From: Ziziphus jujuba
Lineage: Eukaryota > Streptophyta > Magnoliopsida > Rosales > Rhamnaceae
Direction of reading: 5' to 3'
Length of the DNA: 64,000 nucleotides
Assembly (NCBI RefSeq): GCF_031755915.1
Contig: NC_083386.1
Location: forward strand, 5,769,501 to 5,833,500
In this document: positions 30,101 through 41,820 of the stretch, piece by piece
Layout: each line of letters begins with the position of its first letter
How positions within the stretch are numbered: the first letter of the stretch is position 1
The notes under the pieces: generated by a model
The model's database searches: none
Told to the model about the DNA's origin: nothing
What the model saw: only the letters and a program-made list of their open reading frames with translations
Translations under genes and position numbers: made by a program

Positions 30101-31857
30101 AGATATAAACTTATATAGATAATATGAATTGTTTGCAGCAGTGGTAATTGCCCCCCTGTTCTCCCTGGAAACAGGTTTTCTTGTATCACATTACTAATCT
30201 ACATTACATTTTGCAGTGGCTTTCAGCTTGCTTCTGCTAAGGCTGCTCAACATAGGCTACAGCGTGGTGTTTGGACCAGTGTACGTTTCGGAGATATGAG
30301 GCGTGCATTATCTGGTATGTGTTGATTTCTGTTTTTTTTTTCTTTTATTATCTAGAGGATAAAATTACACTTGATGAATTTTTCCTTTTCTTTTTTTTCT
30401 TTTTTTTTTTCTTTACCCTGACACTGGCGCCGCTCTTTACTATGAAGCTAAGACATTATGAAGTCTTAAAATGGCTAATCACACTAACAATTTTGTTTGC
30501 TGAATGCTTTAATTTAGAATGCCTTTCTAATCAACTTTCATTTAATGCATGATATTTACTCTTCAATTATTTTTTTATTCTTGTTGCGAATAGGAAGAGA
30601 AAGAATCTGCATGTGTCATGACACACTTTGATGGCAACAGAACTTTTAAAGAATCTTCCTTTTTCCATAATTACAGTATATGCACATATCAAAACATAGA
30701 AGGAATAAAATGTCAGTTTAGCAGGAAACTACCTGCACAAAAACCACATCTGACACTAGCTATTTACAACAATTATCCCAAGTACAGATGGAGAAACACA
30801 CCCAAATATTTAAAAAAAAAAAAAAAAAAAAAAAAATTCCGATCATTTCAGGAAGAGAATTTAAATCGCACAACAAAGCCATTGACATCAGTGTTCCTCG
30901 GTCATGAGCCTGCTATTGGGTAGGCTTCCATTCCTCTGCAACTTGCCATATAAATTAACTACATATAATCTCTATTGGGTAGGCTTCCATTCCTCTGCAA
31001 CTTGCCATATAAATTAACTACATATAATCTTGGCCTGAAACTACATTCAACAGTTGATAGTTCTTGCCCCTTATAATACTTGGGTAAGCATTAAAGCACT
31101 TCCACCATTGCCACATTTAAGGACCCTATCTTTTGATGGTAACATGTTTCTAGGGGCTACTGAAGCTGAAACTATAAATGCTAAATTTAAATTTAAATTT
31201 AAATTTAAACCAATATATTATGTAGATTCTATCAACAATAGAAAAGCGTGATTAACAAACTCGCATTGACATGCCTAGATCTCCTATTTACATAACTGGT
31301 TCTTTTTATTCTATTTTTGGTTAGACTGCCAATGGAGATGGATTAAAACCATAATCGTTTTGCTCTTGTTTTTCATCCAAGTGGTTTATGCACTTCCAAC
31401 AAGTTTCCATTGGAATGTCCACCTTAGGAAAATTATCTTTTTATTTGCTTTGATACATATTTTTAAATGGAAATTATCCTTGCTGTTACAGCCTGTGAAC
31501 GTCTTATCCTGTTGAACACCGATGCGAAGGAACTAAGAGATTATAGCATTCTTCTCTACCTATGTGGATTTTATGAGGAATCACTGGAATTCTTAAAGAA
31601 GTACCAAGACCTGAAGGTTAGTTTCTTATCTCTTTGTGAAATTACAATCGACTTTAGAAGTTTAACTGAACAAGAAGTTCATTTGAGCATTGCAGAATTC
31701 TTCCGTGCAAAACCAATCGGTAGATTCAATAAGTAGTCTGGAGGAAGATGCTGTGGAGAAATTGATGATCCGCCTTAAACTCATTTCAATGGAGGAAGGT
31801 TGGAGCAAGCCTTCATTTGCTAGGAACTTTCTTAGTAACGACTCTGAACCATGGTAG
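27027..31857 (+). CDS. Probable plastid protein with SirB1_N/transglutaminase-like core and C-terminal TPR-like region
   Basis: Eight exons join in frame to 449 aa: 27027-27317, 27833-28117, 28563-28622, 28724-28933, 29937-30055, 30217-30314, 31492-31616, 31696-31857. Residues 1-75 are extremely Ser-rich with few acidic residues, fitting a chloroplast transit peptide; an 11-Ser run comes from a TTC microsatellite at 27155-27180. The middle (LYLHSVLTHRSGSTAMLSLIYSEILKML, split here: HRSGSTAMLSLIY is the core) resembles the HRxGxxxxLxxxY core of the SirB1 N-terminal/transglutaminase-like family. The end (SAKAAQHRLQRGVWTSVRFGD, then CERLILLN and LRDYSILLYLCGFYEESLEFL) looks like a TPR-type helical repeat. 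Function unknown; I do not recognise a named gene. The 1,177-bp intron 30315-31491 contains a perfect 59-bp tandem duplication. The 27027 ATG is the only in-frame start giving the Ser-rich leader. Confidence 0.82.
30913..31030. repeat. Perfect 59-bp tandem duplication in an intron
   Basis: Two head-to-tail copies of a 59-bp unit beginning CTATTGGGTAGGC and ending CATATAATCT, at 30913-30971 and 30972-31030, identical by eye over their full length. Complete identity in an intron implies a very recent event. A TAAATT hexamer run follows at about 31182-31209. Confidence 0.95.
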
Positions 31858-32332
31858 TGCTTCATGTACAGCATTTTACGCGCAACACTACAAAAATTTA
31901 GTTCATGTGAAGTAGTGATTGAAGGTAGGCTATTGAAGATCACTCGTCATGAAGAGCAGGGAAATTATAGGGAGTTGCTATGTGCTTTCGAAATGGAAGG
32001 CAGGATACATAGGGCTTGTGAGATATGTACAGAGTGTCAGCCTAGTTTTTTAACCATGTTTTGTTGATGCGGCTTCATTGGAATGTAAGTTTATGAAAAT
32101 AATCTCAATTAAACTGTTAAAGCCATTTCACTCGGATAGAAGTATCAATGGGAAACTATTATCTGTGTACGGCCGTTTTGAGTTTCGAGTACCGATATGT
32201 TAAGTATGTTTAACATGTATAAATTTCATGTATATTGATGGGTACAAAATGAATTACATTCAATATTTTTCAATAAGAATGATTGTGCAGCAGTTATCTG
32301 CTTTCACTTTGTAGAAGATACATTCAAGTGTA

Positions 32333-34065
32333 GATAAAGGGAAAAAGAAACTTCATTGGCACGAAACATGAATGTTATTAGTCCATGATATTTTTATTGG
32401 GTAAATTGTTGAATGCAATTAATTATTTTACCAATTAATCAAATTCCTACTAATGTGTTAGTATTTTAATTATTCTATTTGGTTTAATAAATAGGTTTGA
32501 TTTCGATTTTTTTTTTCCTCGAATAAAGGGGCTGACATTGTCACACATATTTATTTGACGTGCTCTTCTAAGTTCTAATAGGTCAAAAAACACCATAAAT
32601 TTAATTTCAGATATTTTGTTCTCTAGTTTCATGGAGACAAACAAAAATGACGATTTTGCTTACCTGGAAGAGGTTGAAACTTTGAAAAATGCAACACTAA
32701 CATTATGTATTTTATTATTATTATTATTATTTGCAATAAAAAATTATGTTATTCTGTTAACGTAATATTAGTATTATATATTTATTCTTTCTAGAGAACT
32801 AGATTTGATTTGATTGAATCTTGTAAAAAGAACAATATGAAAAGTCAAACTGCAATTCAAATGGAATGGTCATTTTATGTTAATCTAATTAAGACCATCA
32901 AAAATGGAAAATGAATTAAATTAAGAACAAGAAGTCATTTTAGACCATTTGCATGATTTTTTTTTTTTCTTTTTGGGGATCAAAATCATTTATATGATTT
33001 ATAGAAAAACATTTTTCAATGATTATGAGATAGCAACAATAGTGAGACTAAAATTACTTAGAGTTGTAGATATATTGGAAAAATAATTTACAAATGAGTT
33101 TATAGAATGCCCCAAATTAATATGAATTTGTCAATTATTTATCTATTAGAAAATGGTTCATCCTAAAAGGCAGAAAAACCCACCCACCATGGTTGTGCCC
33201 AAACCAAAATCTTTTGGGTCGAAACACGTTTGATCCAATGGGCTTTCCAACGATCTATCTACAAGCCTAAAGCATATCATATTATAATAACATCACACAT
33301 TGTAAGATATATTTTTAAATAATACATGATAATTATTAATACTATATAACAGCTTAAATTATTAGAGATAATAATTTGACATGAAATTAAAGCCCTAATT
33401 ATTCGACTGGGTTTTGCGGTGCTAGATGAACCTAATAATAAGGGTATATAATTAAAAAATTTAATGTTTAAACGTCATCATAATCTTCCCACTAAAGGAG
33501 ATTCAACTTGTTCCTATGGTTAATTCGAACAATTTTGCTAAAAGTTAAAAAAAGAAAATGTGAAAGAAGTATAAAAAGTTGGACAAAGAGACAGAGTACA
33601 CAATCAATCTCCTTGTCTCCAAATAAGAAAAAAGGAGTAGCCATTTACCAAAAAAACATAAAAAGGTAGCCTGTCTATTATAGGGAAAATTTTCTAATTA
33701 TAGACCAAACATTATCGATGGAGACAAAGAAAGGCCAACTCAGTCTAAAAATGAAATGGGGTAGGCTGAATCTAGTCTAGGCTTAGGTTAGGCATATAGC
33801 CTTATAGCTATAGGCTTATGTGTAAAAACCTATAAGTACAGTGTTAGCTTGGTCCAACCTTAATGAGGTGGTAGAGTAGAGTCTCTATTGTCCACAGGTG
33901 TAAACTCTTAATTTTATTTTTTTATTTATTTATCAATAACACCCAAATTAAATACCCATAAAAAAAGCCTAGACTATTAATACACCACCTAACAAAAATC
34001 TTCATAGAAAATTATTAATAATATCACTTGGATAATTTAAATTTTCATTGTAAGTTGTATTAAGA
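32333..34065 (+). repeat. Diverged direct duplication, copy A
   Basis: Co-linear with 36893-39215. Matching blocks in order include TTCATTGGCACGAAA, TAGTATTTTAATTATTCTAT (32460 vs about 37049), AACAATATGAAAAGT, CAACTTGTTCCTATGGT, TTCGAACAATTTTG and CAATAACACCC-AAATTAAATA. The middle 32880-33470 has little counterpart in copy B. It carries several TAGGCT/CTAGGC motifs (33760-33820). Confidence 0.8.
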
Positions 34066-34926
34066 ATATAGTACTCCTTTTCTTTGATAAATAAGAATTT
34101 TCATTGATGACCAAAAAAAGAAAATTACAAATACATAGAGTCTTTAAAAAGATAACTTTTTTTAACTTTTTCTTAGTTTAAGAGGGTAAATCAAAACAAG
34201 AAGTATAACCTTCACTTAGATTATCCTTTCAAATCCCATTTACAGAACTCATTAACTTAACTCATCATGGAACCCAAAGAGAAATTACAAGACTCAAAAA
34301 ACAGAAGCAAAGTTGCTAATATCATCAAATAAACCTTCACATTCCCAATTGCTGCAACTAAGTATTCTAGTTGCATAATTAGATCTATAAGAAAAGTTAA
34401 TGTCCCCACACTTCATGTATATTCTCTGTAGAGGTTACAAGTAAAGGACAATGTCTTGCAATCTATTTCAAAACCAAAATAATTTCCTATTTTATTTTCA
34501 ATATAATTAAAAAATCAGTACTTTTTTTTTTTTCCTACTAAAAATATAAGAAGAAAAAAAATCAAAACATACCACATCCACAATAAAGTCTATAAACAGA
34601 ATCCCTTGAACGGTGGAAATGTGATGTGGAGACCATCTTTCATGAATGTAAAACATGGAGTTGCAGGAGTTTTCCCACTACAACAAAGATCCTTGAAAAT
34701 GTGACCTTCTTGGACCATCTTTCATTGAAGGTTTAGTTTGGCAATCCACATTTGTACCAGTGGCAAATCCCCTGCAACTCGTTGTTGTACATTCTTTTTC
34801 TCTTCCTCTCTCTTTCTTTCTATCTCTGAACTCCCTCTGCCTGAAATTTGTTTCTGTGCCAGGGTTTTGAAACTTGTTATTTGAGGAGGTATTAATAAAT
34901 GAAACACAAGATTTGAACTAGCAATC

Positions 34927-34957
<31 letters not shown>

Positions 34958-36892
34958 CTAGCAACATTTGGCTAAAAAAGAAAACCTTTTATTATATAAA
35001 TTTTTATTTTCCTTTTATAGATTAGGAGTTTTTTGTAATCTACTTAATAGTGGGACCATCTGCTAAGTTTAATAATCATTTAAATAATTAAATTCAATCT
35101 ATCAAAAAGTTAAATACGAGTAGACACCTTTTGTTTTTTGTGTGATGAATAGGAGTACATATAGCATATAGATTATAGAATATACGATTATATAAATAAA
35201 AATCATGAAAATGGATGCGGACAGACTAATGTATTGTCACGACTCGCAGGATGGCTTTTTTGGTGGCTCAAGGAATGTGATGCAATAAATCTCTCAAATA
35301 AAAAAAAGTGTGATGCAATAATATAATGCATCTACTACCAACAAATAGTTGGCATTGCAGTATATATATTTATATAAATACAACATAATATTGAAAATAA
35401 TTGGTTATAAATCAAATTTATTTGAGGGCTTACAAATAAAACCCAGAAAAAAAAGAAAAAAAAAAATCTTGAGCCCCCGTCAGCTATTTGGGTTTGAAAG
35501 ATCCTGAAAAGTGGGCTGCGAAACGGATTGGATTGAGATATGGCCTCAAAGAGCCGTTGAAGAAGGAACAATAATAAAATAAAATAAATGATTTAAAAAT
35601 AAAAAATATGAAAAAGTACAGCAAAGAAAGACACAGCTATGAAAGTCATCGTTCAAAATTTTTGAATTTCATACAACGGTAACAATTTTCAAATTTTTCT
35701 TTTTTATATAATATGGTTTTGACATGTATGACTGAATCCATTTAATGTCTGTTTTTTTCTGGCTTTGTTAATTGGTTATACCAATATAAAAAAATAATGA
35801 TACTTTCATACGTGACTACTTTCATTGGTTGGTATGTATTGTTGATCAACCCTTTTAATATTCATGCTTGTAAATTGTTTCATTCCTTGTGTCTAAAGAA
35901 TTCTTTATCTTCTGAATACGTACTTGTTTTAATTGTTGTAGCCAACAGTCCCTCCTCTTTTTTTTCTTTTTTTTCCCTTTATTCTTTCTTTCTTTCTTTT
36001 TTCTTTTTTTTGAAAAAAAAAAAATTACATGAATGTGTACAATGGTTGCAGTTTCTGTGCTTTACTGACAAATAATTCAATTTCTGTTTAAAAAAAAAAA
36101 AAAGGGTTTCTTATTTTATATCTACCAAACATTCTCCGATCCCAAAGTCCAAATGGAATTAGAAAAAAAAAATTTGGTTTTGGTTCTGCGTAAACTAATT
36201 TTGGTTTTTTACTGCCAAATGAGAGCCCTTACTGAAAACTAGCTAGTCGTCTCTACTCTGTAAGTATACTTGAACATACATGTTATATTATAAATGTTAT
36301 GTTTCCTTCTGTTCACTCTTATTATGGAAGTTGTCCATTAATTCTAGTTTTATTATGGTAATGCTCAAGCTATCTTTATGCATTTAATATATGTGCTATT
36401 TTAAATTTGATTATTGGTTGTCATGGAACATGTACATGTTCATATTTCTCTATTTAAAATCTAAATTAGTTTCAATTTTCAGGCTCTACTTGAGTTATAT
36501 ATTAGACTTTAGTAAGTGGAAAGAATAAAAATACGTACACTATGCATATATATATATATATATATATATTATGAAGAATTTTAAATTAATAAATTGAAAT
36601 ACTTTTTGTTCCTGAATACTCTTTTTATTCATTTTATACACTAATACAAAACCATAGTTTCTAGCAAAAGAATAAAAAAATCATAACATTAAGTCATATA
36701 ATTAAATAGTATTGTTAATAAGCAATTGCATATAACATACCAAAAAAAACTGATAATATTATCTAAAATTTGTTAGATAAACAAAATAGTCGATTTAAGA
36801 AAAGTATTTTCTTGCATTAGATTAAAGAATAAATTTTTCATTTTCATATATCTTAAAGACAAGAGACCTCTAAATTAGTAAAAAGTGAATAA

Positions 36893-39215
36893 TTTGGATA
36901 AAGAAGAAACAAAGATTCATTGGCACGAAATTCAAATTAAGAAGCAAAACAAACTCGCATGAACGTTATTAGCCCAAATTATCTTTATTGAGTAAATTAT
37001 TGAATGAGCTAATTATTTATCCAATTATTAAATACCTATGCATGTGTTAGTATTTTAATTATTCTATTTGGTTCTAATTATTTCTTTTTAATGAGTTGAA
37101 AAACCTTGGTTTAAAAAGAAATAAAGAAAAATAAGTGACTCTTGTTCAAGCGTGTTTTTTTTTTTTCTTTTTTATTATTATTATAGGTAATTAGGTGTTA
37201 GACATTGTTACGTACATTTGCCATAGGTCAAAAAGCGCCATACATTAGTCAGAAAAATATATAATAACTTTTTTTTTTTTTTTTGCAATAACATTATATA
37301 ATATTTATGTAGAACAACTTACATATATTTTAATTTATATAATTCAGATATTGTTATTGTATTGTAATATTAGTGTATATATGTTTTTCTTTTAGAGAAT
37401 TGGATTTAATTGAAACTCATAAAGAAACAATATGAAAAGTTAAAATGCAATTCAAGAGTCATTTTATGTGAAAATTTCCATTAAATTTAAATTTTTATTA
37501 AAAATTAATAAATATTATTGACGTTTATTTGTCTACCTAAATATTATTTTTATACCATATTGAAATTAATATTTCTATAAATATTATAAAGTAGATATAC
37601 ATTATAATGTAGATAAAAATATAAATATAAATATGTATGTGAAAAAAATGATAAATATTATAAAAATGTATAAAAAAAATATTTTTTGCAAATGTAGCTA
37701 AATGAATTGATAAAATATTTAAAAAACATCATCAAGTAATAAATTATGGATATCATTTCAAACTCAACTATAAGAGACAATATTATATATAATTATCAAC
37801 ACAGATAATCATATTTAATAACCAGACTTATATAGTTGGCAAATAACAGTTATATGCAAAATTATAAACAAGATATAACTTTTAATAATAATTTTTTACT
37901 ATTTTACATTTCAAAATAATGAGTGAGAGATTAATAATTTTCTACCATCCAAAAATTTTGTATGATATTAGGATAATATTTTATAGCATATAATATAATT
38001 GTAATAGTTGTTTTACATATTTTAATTAATAAATATTTTTATCGCATATGTATTTTTTTACATAATTTTTATTTATAATAATATATTTATAATTATTAAT
38101 ATTTACCATATATCATTAATGAAAGAAATATCAAATCTATTCTATATTTTTACAATTTTTATAGTTAAATTAATAATCAATTGATTAAATAAATTAAACA
38201 TAAAATTTTAATAAAAAATGATATTTTTTGAATAAAATTTCAACAATTTTCATTAATTTTTATTAATTTTCATCAATATTTAACAGTTTTTTTATATTTT
38301 AAATCTTTAAAATTCTCGTGGATATCATGTTTTGAATCTTGATGGCATGATAATCTTGAGATTAAAGGGCTGCAACTTGTTCCTATGGTAATAATTCGAA
38401 CAATTTTGTTTTGTTAAAAGTTAAAAGAAAATGCAAACGAGGTGGAAAAGTTGCGTGAAGCCAATCACAATTATTGTTGGATATAAATATAAAAAGAAGA
38501 AAAGTAGAATAAAATAATTTACGAAAAAAGAAAAGTATAATAAAATAACATTAATCCCCAAATAAGAAAAAACAGAGAACCTATACAAGTCATCATTATC
38601 AATGGAGAAAAGGAAAGGCCACCTTCAGGCCAAAATGGAACGCGATAGGCTAAGGCTAGGCTAAGGCTATTTAGGTTTGGCTATATAACCCTCTAGCTGT
38701 TGGCCTACATAGACCTATATAAAATATAGGGGTTAGGTTGGTCCATAACCCTAATGATTTTATAGGCTATGGTAGGGTAGGGTAGGGTAGGCCTTACATA
38801 GTACATAAAAGTAAAAATTCTAATTATTTTTTATTTTTTATTTTTATTTTTATTTTTTTGTTGGGTTTGTAAAAATCCAAAATGATGTATACCTAACACT
38901 TGCCCAATAACACCCCAAATTAAATAGACCCATAAAATAAACCTGTTACCTCATATGTCAGATCAGTACCTGCACAATGCTCTCAACAATTTCCCACACC
39001 AACTAACAAAAAAAATCTAAAAATCTTTATAGAACAATATTAATACTATCACTTGGATTAATTTAATTTTTTATCAAATTAATTATGATATGAGTAATAA
39101 TTAATACACCAATGAAGGGACAACCAAAATTTATGACTAGATTAAGAATCATAGCACACTTATTTATTATTATAATGATAGTCATTTTTGGTTGAATTAA
39201 GAAGATAGTACACAT
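36893..39215 (+). repeat. Diverged direct duplication, copy B
   Basis: Second copy of the unit at 32333-34065, in the same orientation and about 4.6 kb downstream. It differs by many substitutions, small indels and an AT-rich segment of about 0.85 kb (37480-38330) absent from copy A. It includes a TAGGCT-rich block at 38645-38700 and a short GGTAG array at 38771-38790. No open frame spans it. It could be an old segmental duplication or two members of one transposon family. Confidence 0.8.
38771..38790. repeat. Short (GGTAG)4 array
   Basis: Four tandem GGTAG units directly followed by GCC, inside duplication copy B; copy A lacks the array. Confidence 0.9.
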
Positions 39216-39300
39216 AATATAAACATAGAGTAAGTCATATTATGTCCTAATGACTCTTTCAAGCTTTAACTAAAGATGTATGCCCATTTTTTTCCCCCCC

Positions 39301-39335
<35 letters not shown>

Positions 39336-40373
39336 GACATACATCCATCTATTTTTATTAATATTTATATAAAAAAAGGGCAATGTTTGCTTTATTTTTC
39401 CCTTCAATTATTAATGAAATAAATACTTATTGAAGTAAGTACAAAAAGAAAATAAGACTTGTTGAGGTATATATCGATACTGTAATAATAACTTATAAAA
39501 TTTAAAGATCATTTCATAAATGTGTCGATACTATGCCCCATAGATATTTATTGCTATCCAATAAATATAACAAAAGTTTTTTCTTAAAGAAAAAAATTTA
39601 AGAAAATGTTATAGTAGGTAGGAATTTACATGCGCCATTTAATTTGTAGCTAGGAAAATGTTTATTTGATACATTATTAATTGATTTATCATTTCTTAAA
39701 CAGATAATGTTATTTCCTTAAATAATGATCTAAATTTAAATCCTCTCATTTTTTAGTTGAAAAATAAATATAAATACTTTATTTTTATTTGTCTCACAAT
39801 AAATATAACTATTTTACATCTATCAAATAGTTCAATATTTAGAAATGTTATTGTGGGTGACACACTAAAACAAACATCTACTACCATCCAATTAACATGG
39901 TTGCATGTAACTAGTACACAATTTTACATAATAAGAGGCAATTGGACCATCATAATAATCTTCCACTAAAAAATGGGCAACATCTTCCATAATAACAAAA
40001 TCGTTTCAATACTAATATTTTTCATATGTGCCAATATTTTAAAAAAATTAATAGTAATAATTAAACCCCTATATACAACAATTGTTTTTTGTTTTTTATT
40101 TTTTAGGAAGATAGACCAATTCGATAATTAAATTCAATATGTTTTACTAAAAAAAATAATAATAACAATAATAATTAAATTTAATGATATATATAATTCA
40201 TGCTCCATTTATTTTTAGTTGAACTTATTTGTCTTTTATCATTTTTTTTTGTACTCCTTTCGTTGTACAAGTTGTTCACTTCCTCTTTTTAAGTGGTTAA
40301 GTGGGAGTTGCTTCGTATACTTGTAAAAGAAGAAGAAGAAGTTCCTGAATCATCATCATCAGCGCAAAACCCA

Positions 40374-40420
40374 TCTCTCTCTCTCTCTCTCTCTCTCTCC
40401 CCCTATATATATATATATAT
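40374..40420 (+). promoter_or_regulatory. (CT)n tract and TATA-like tract in the SRS core promoter
   Basis: About 13 CT units (40374-40399) are followed by CCCC and a (TA)n tract (40404-40420) that can serve as a TATA box about 80-95 bp before the start codon. CT/GA repeats near plant transcription starts are known binding sites for BASIC PENTACYSTEINE (GAGA-binding) proteins. The use of these sites here is inferred. Confidence 0.5.
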
Positions 40421-40471
40421 ACAGTAGTCCACCATTAAAAAGTAACAAGCTTCTCCGGCTCTAAGTAGCAG

Positions 40472-40495
40472 ATGAGGCAAGAAATAGCCATATAG
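40472..40495 (+). promoter_or_regulatory. Upstream ORF of 7 codons in the SRS 5' leader
   Basis: ATG AGG CAA GAA ATA GCC ATA TAG: the stop ends two bases before the main ATG at 40498. If transcription starts near the TATA tract, scanning ribosomes would meet this ATG first, and the 2-nt gap leaves almost no distance for reinitiation. Confidence 0.6.
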
Positions 40496-40497
40496 CC

Positions 40498-41820
40498 ATG
40501 TTGGGTCTGCGAGACGTCCTGTTCATTGCTCCACAGAACCAGACCACCATTAATATTAGCTCTTCTTCTTCTGATCACAACCACCACCACCACCAAACCA
40601 ATATCCCATTACCTTCTTCCACCTCTCTCGGCGTCGGACTAGGGATCTTCCCTCTCCTCACTGCAACCCCATGTGTCACAAGCCCCCCTCCACCACCACC
40701 ACCTCAACCAAATCCAAATATAAACCACCCCTCCTCCTGTAACCCCGATGCCTACCATTATTGGAGCTTGAAGAAATTCCAAGAGCTCAATTCTTCAAAG
40801 CAAGATGATCATCATCATCAAAATCAATTGCTTCTTGGTCCTAACAACAATGGAGATGGTGATGGTTATGATCATGAACGGGAAGAAGAAGCACAAATGG
40901 TGGAAAGCGATGAGGGTGGGAACACTAGTTCGAGGGCCTGCAAGGATTGTGGGAACAGGGCAAAGAAGGATTGTGGGTTTAAGAGATGCAGAACTTGTTG
41001 CAAAGCACGGGGCTTCGATTGCTCCACTCACGTGAGGAGCACATGGGTTCCGGCGTCTCGCCGGCGGGAGCGTCACGAGATGATGGTTTTGGGTTCCTCC
41101 GCAGGCGGAGGTGCTGGTGGTGGTGATGGTTCGTCTGGGTCTTCTTCCGGTGTGAAAAGGCCGAGGATTTTGGTCCCTTCACAGATTGGGAACAATTCTG
41201 GGTCTCATGCATCTACCTCTAATGTTAACACTCCTAGGAGTTTTGATTTTGGTTATGCTCACCAAGGTGATTTTTCTTTTTCTGATTTTCCGAGAAAAAA
41301 AATGATATGGGTTTTGAAATATCTTAGATGTTAAAGCTTTGCTTGTTAATGGAATTTGAGAATCAGTTTCTTTGTACTGTTTTGGGTGTTTCAGAGAAGT
41401 TGGGCTTTCCTTGGAAAGTTTATACTATCTCCTTTTTTTTTTTCTCTCTCTCTCTCCAAATTAAAGTTTTCATTTTCTTTTCAATCTCAGTAGCTAGTAC
41501 TAAAGTTTTCTAGTTTTTGTTGATGTACAGATGCAAGCTTTAAGCAGTCATTGCCGGGTAAAGTTCGATCATCAGCTGTTTTCAGGTGCCACAGAGTTAC
41601 TGCCATCAGCAATGGTGAAGCAGAGCTTGCTTACCAGGCTACGGTCAGAATTAGTGGCCATGTTTTTAGAGGGTATCTCTATGATCATGGAGTTGATGAG
41701 AAAAGTGCATTTCCATGTATTTCAGCTCTGCATTTGGAAGGTAGTACAAGTAGAAGGAATGGAGACTCTTCTTCACCAGTTGTGAATCCATCCAGTACCC
41801 ATCCTGCCTCTGCTACCTGA
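40498..41820 (+). CDS. SHI-related sequence (SHI/STY/LRP1) zinc-finger transcription factor
   Basis: Two exons, 40498-41266 and 41531-41820, join in frame to 352 aa. The RING-like finger fits the family pattern CX2CX7CX4CX2C2X6CX2H: Cys148, 151, 159, 164, 167, 168, 175 and His178, followed by [16 protein letters not shown]. The second family domain (IGGH/IXGH) is in exon 2: [11 protein letters not shown], then [21 protein letters not shown]. The N-terminus begins [12 protein letters not shown], matching typical SHI-family starts, and is rich in His, Pro, Ser and Asn homopolymer tracts encoded by CAC, CCA and TCT runs. Family members are plant-specific nuclear activators acting in auxin biosynthesis and gynoecium, stamen and lateral-organ development. 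I cannot assign an orthologue number. A 3'-UTR intron is possible (GGTATTG at about 41833 to GGCAG at about 43174) but unproven. Confidence 0.93.

Larger units (their letters stand above)
31858..40497. other. 8.6-kb gene-poor interval
   Basis: No protein-coding or RNA gene recognised on either strand; open frames here are short and low-complexity. The interval holds the two copies of the diverged direct duplication (32333-34065 and 36893-39215), (TA)n tracts at about 34927-34952 and 36546-36569, poly-T/poly-A runs, an (AAAAG)n tract near 39312-39337 and the SRS promoter at its right end. Base composition is strongly AT-rich, most extreme at 37480-38330. Confidence 0.7.

Noticed and set aside
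38771..38792. Telomere-like GGTAGGGTAGG array
   Set aside because: The unit is GGTAG, not the plant telomere heptamer TTTAGGG, and only four copies occur inside a dispersed duplication.
32333..39215. Full-length LTR retrotransposon
   Set aside because: The direct copies are diverged, I see no TG..CA boundaries, no tRNA primer-binding site after copy A, and no gag, protease or reverse transcriptase sequence between them. I left it as a duplication of unknown origin.
40795..41212. Overlapping minus-strand open frames across the SRS exon
   Set aside because: Shadow frames of the zinc-finger coding exon with no family resemblance.
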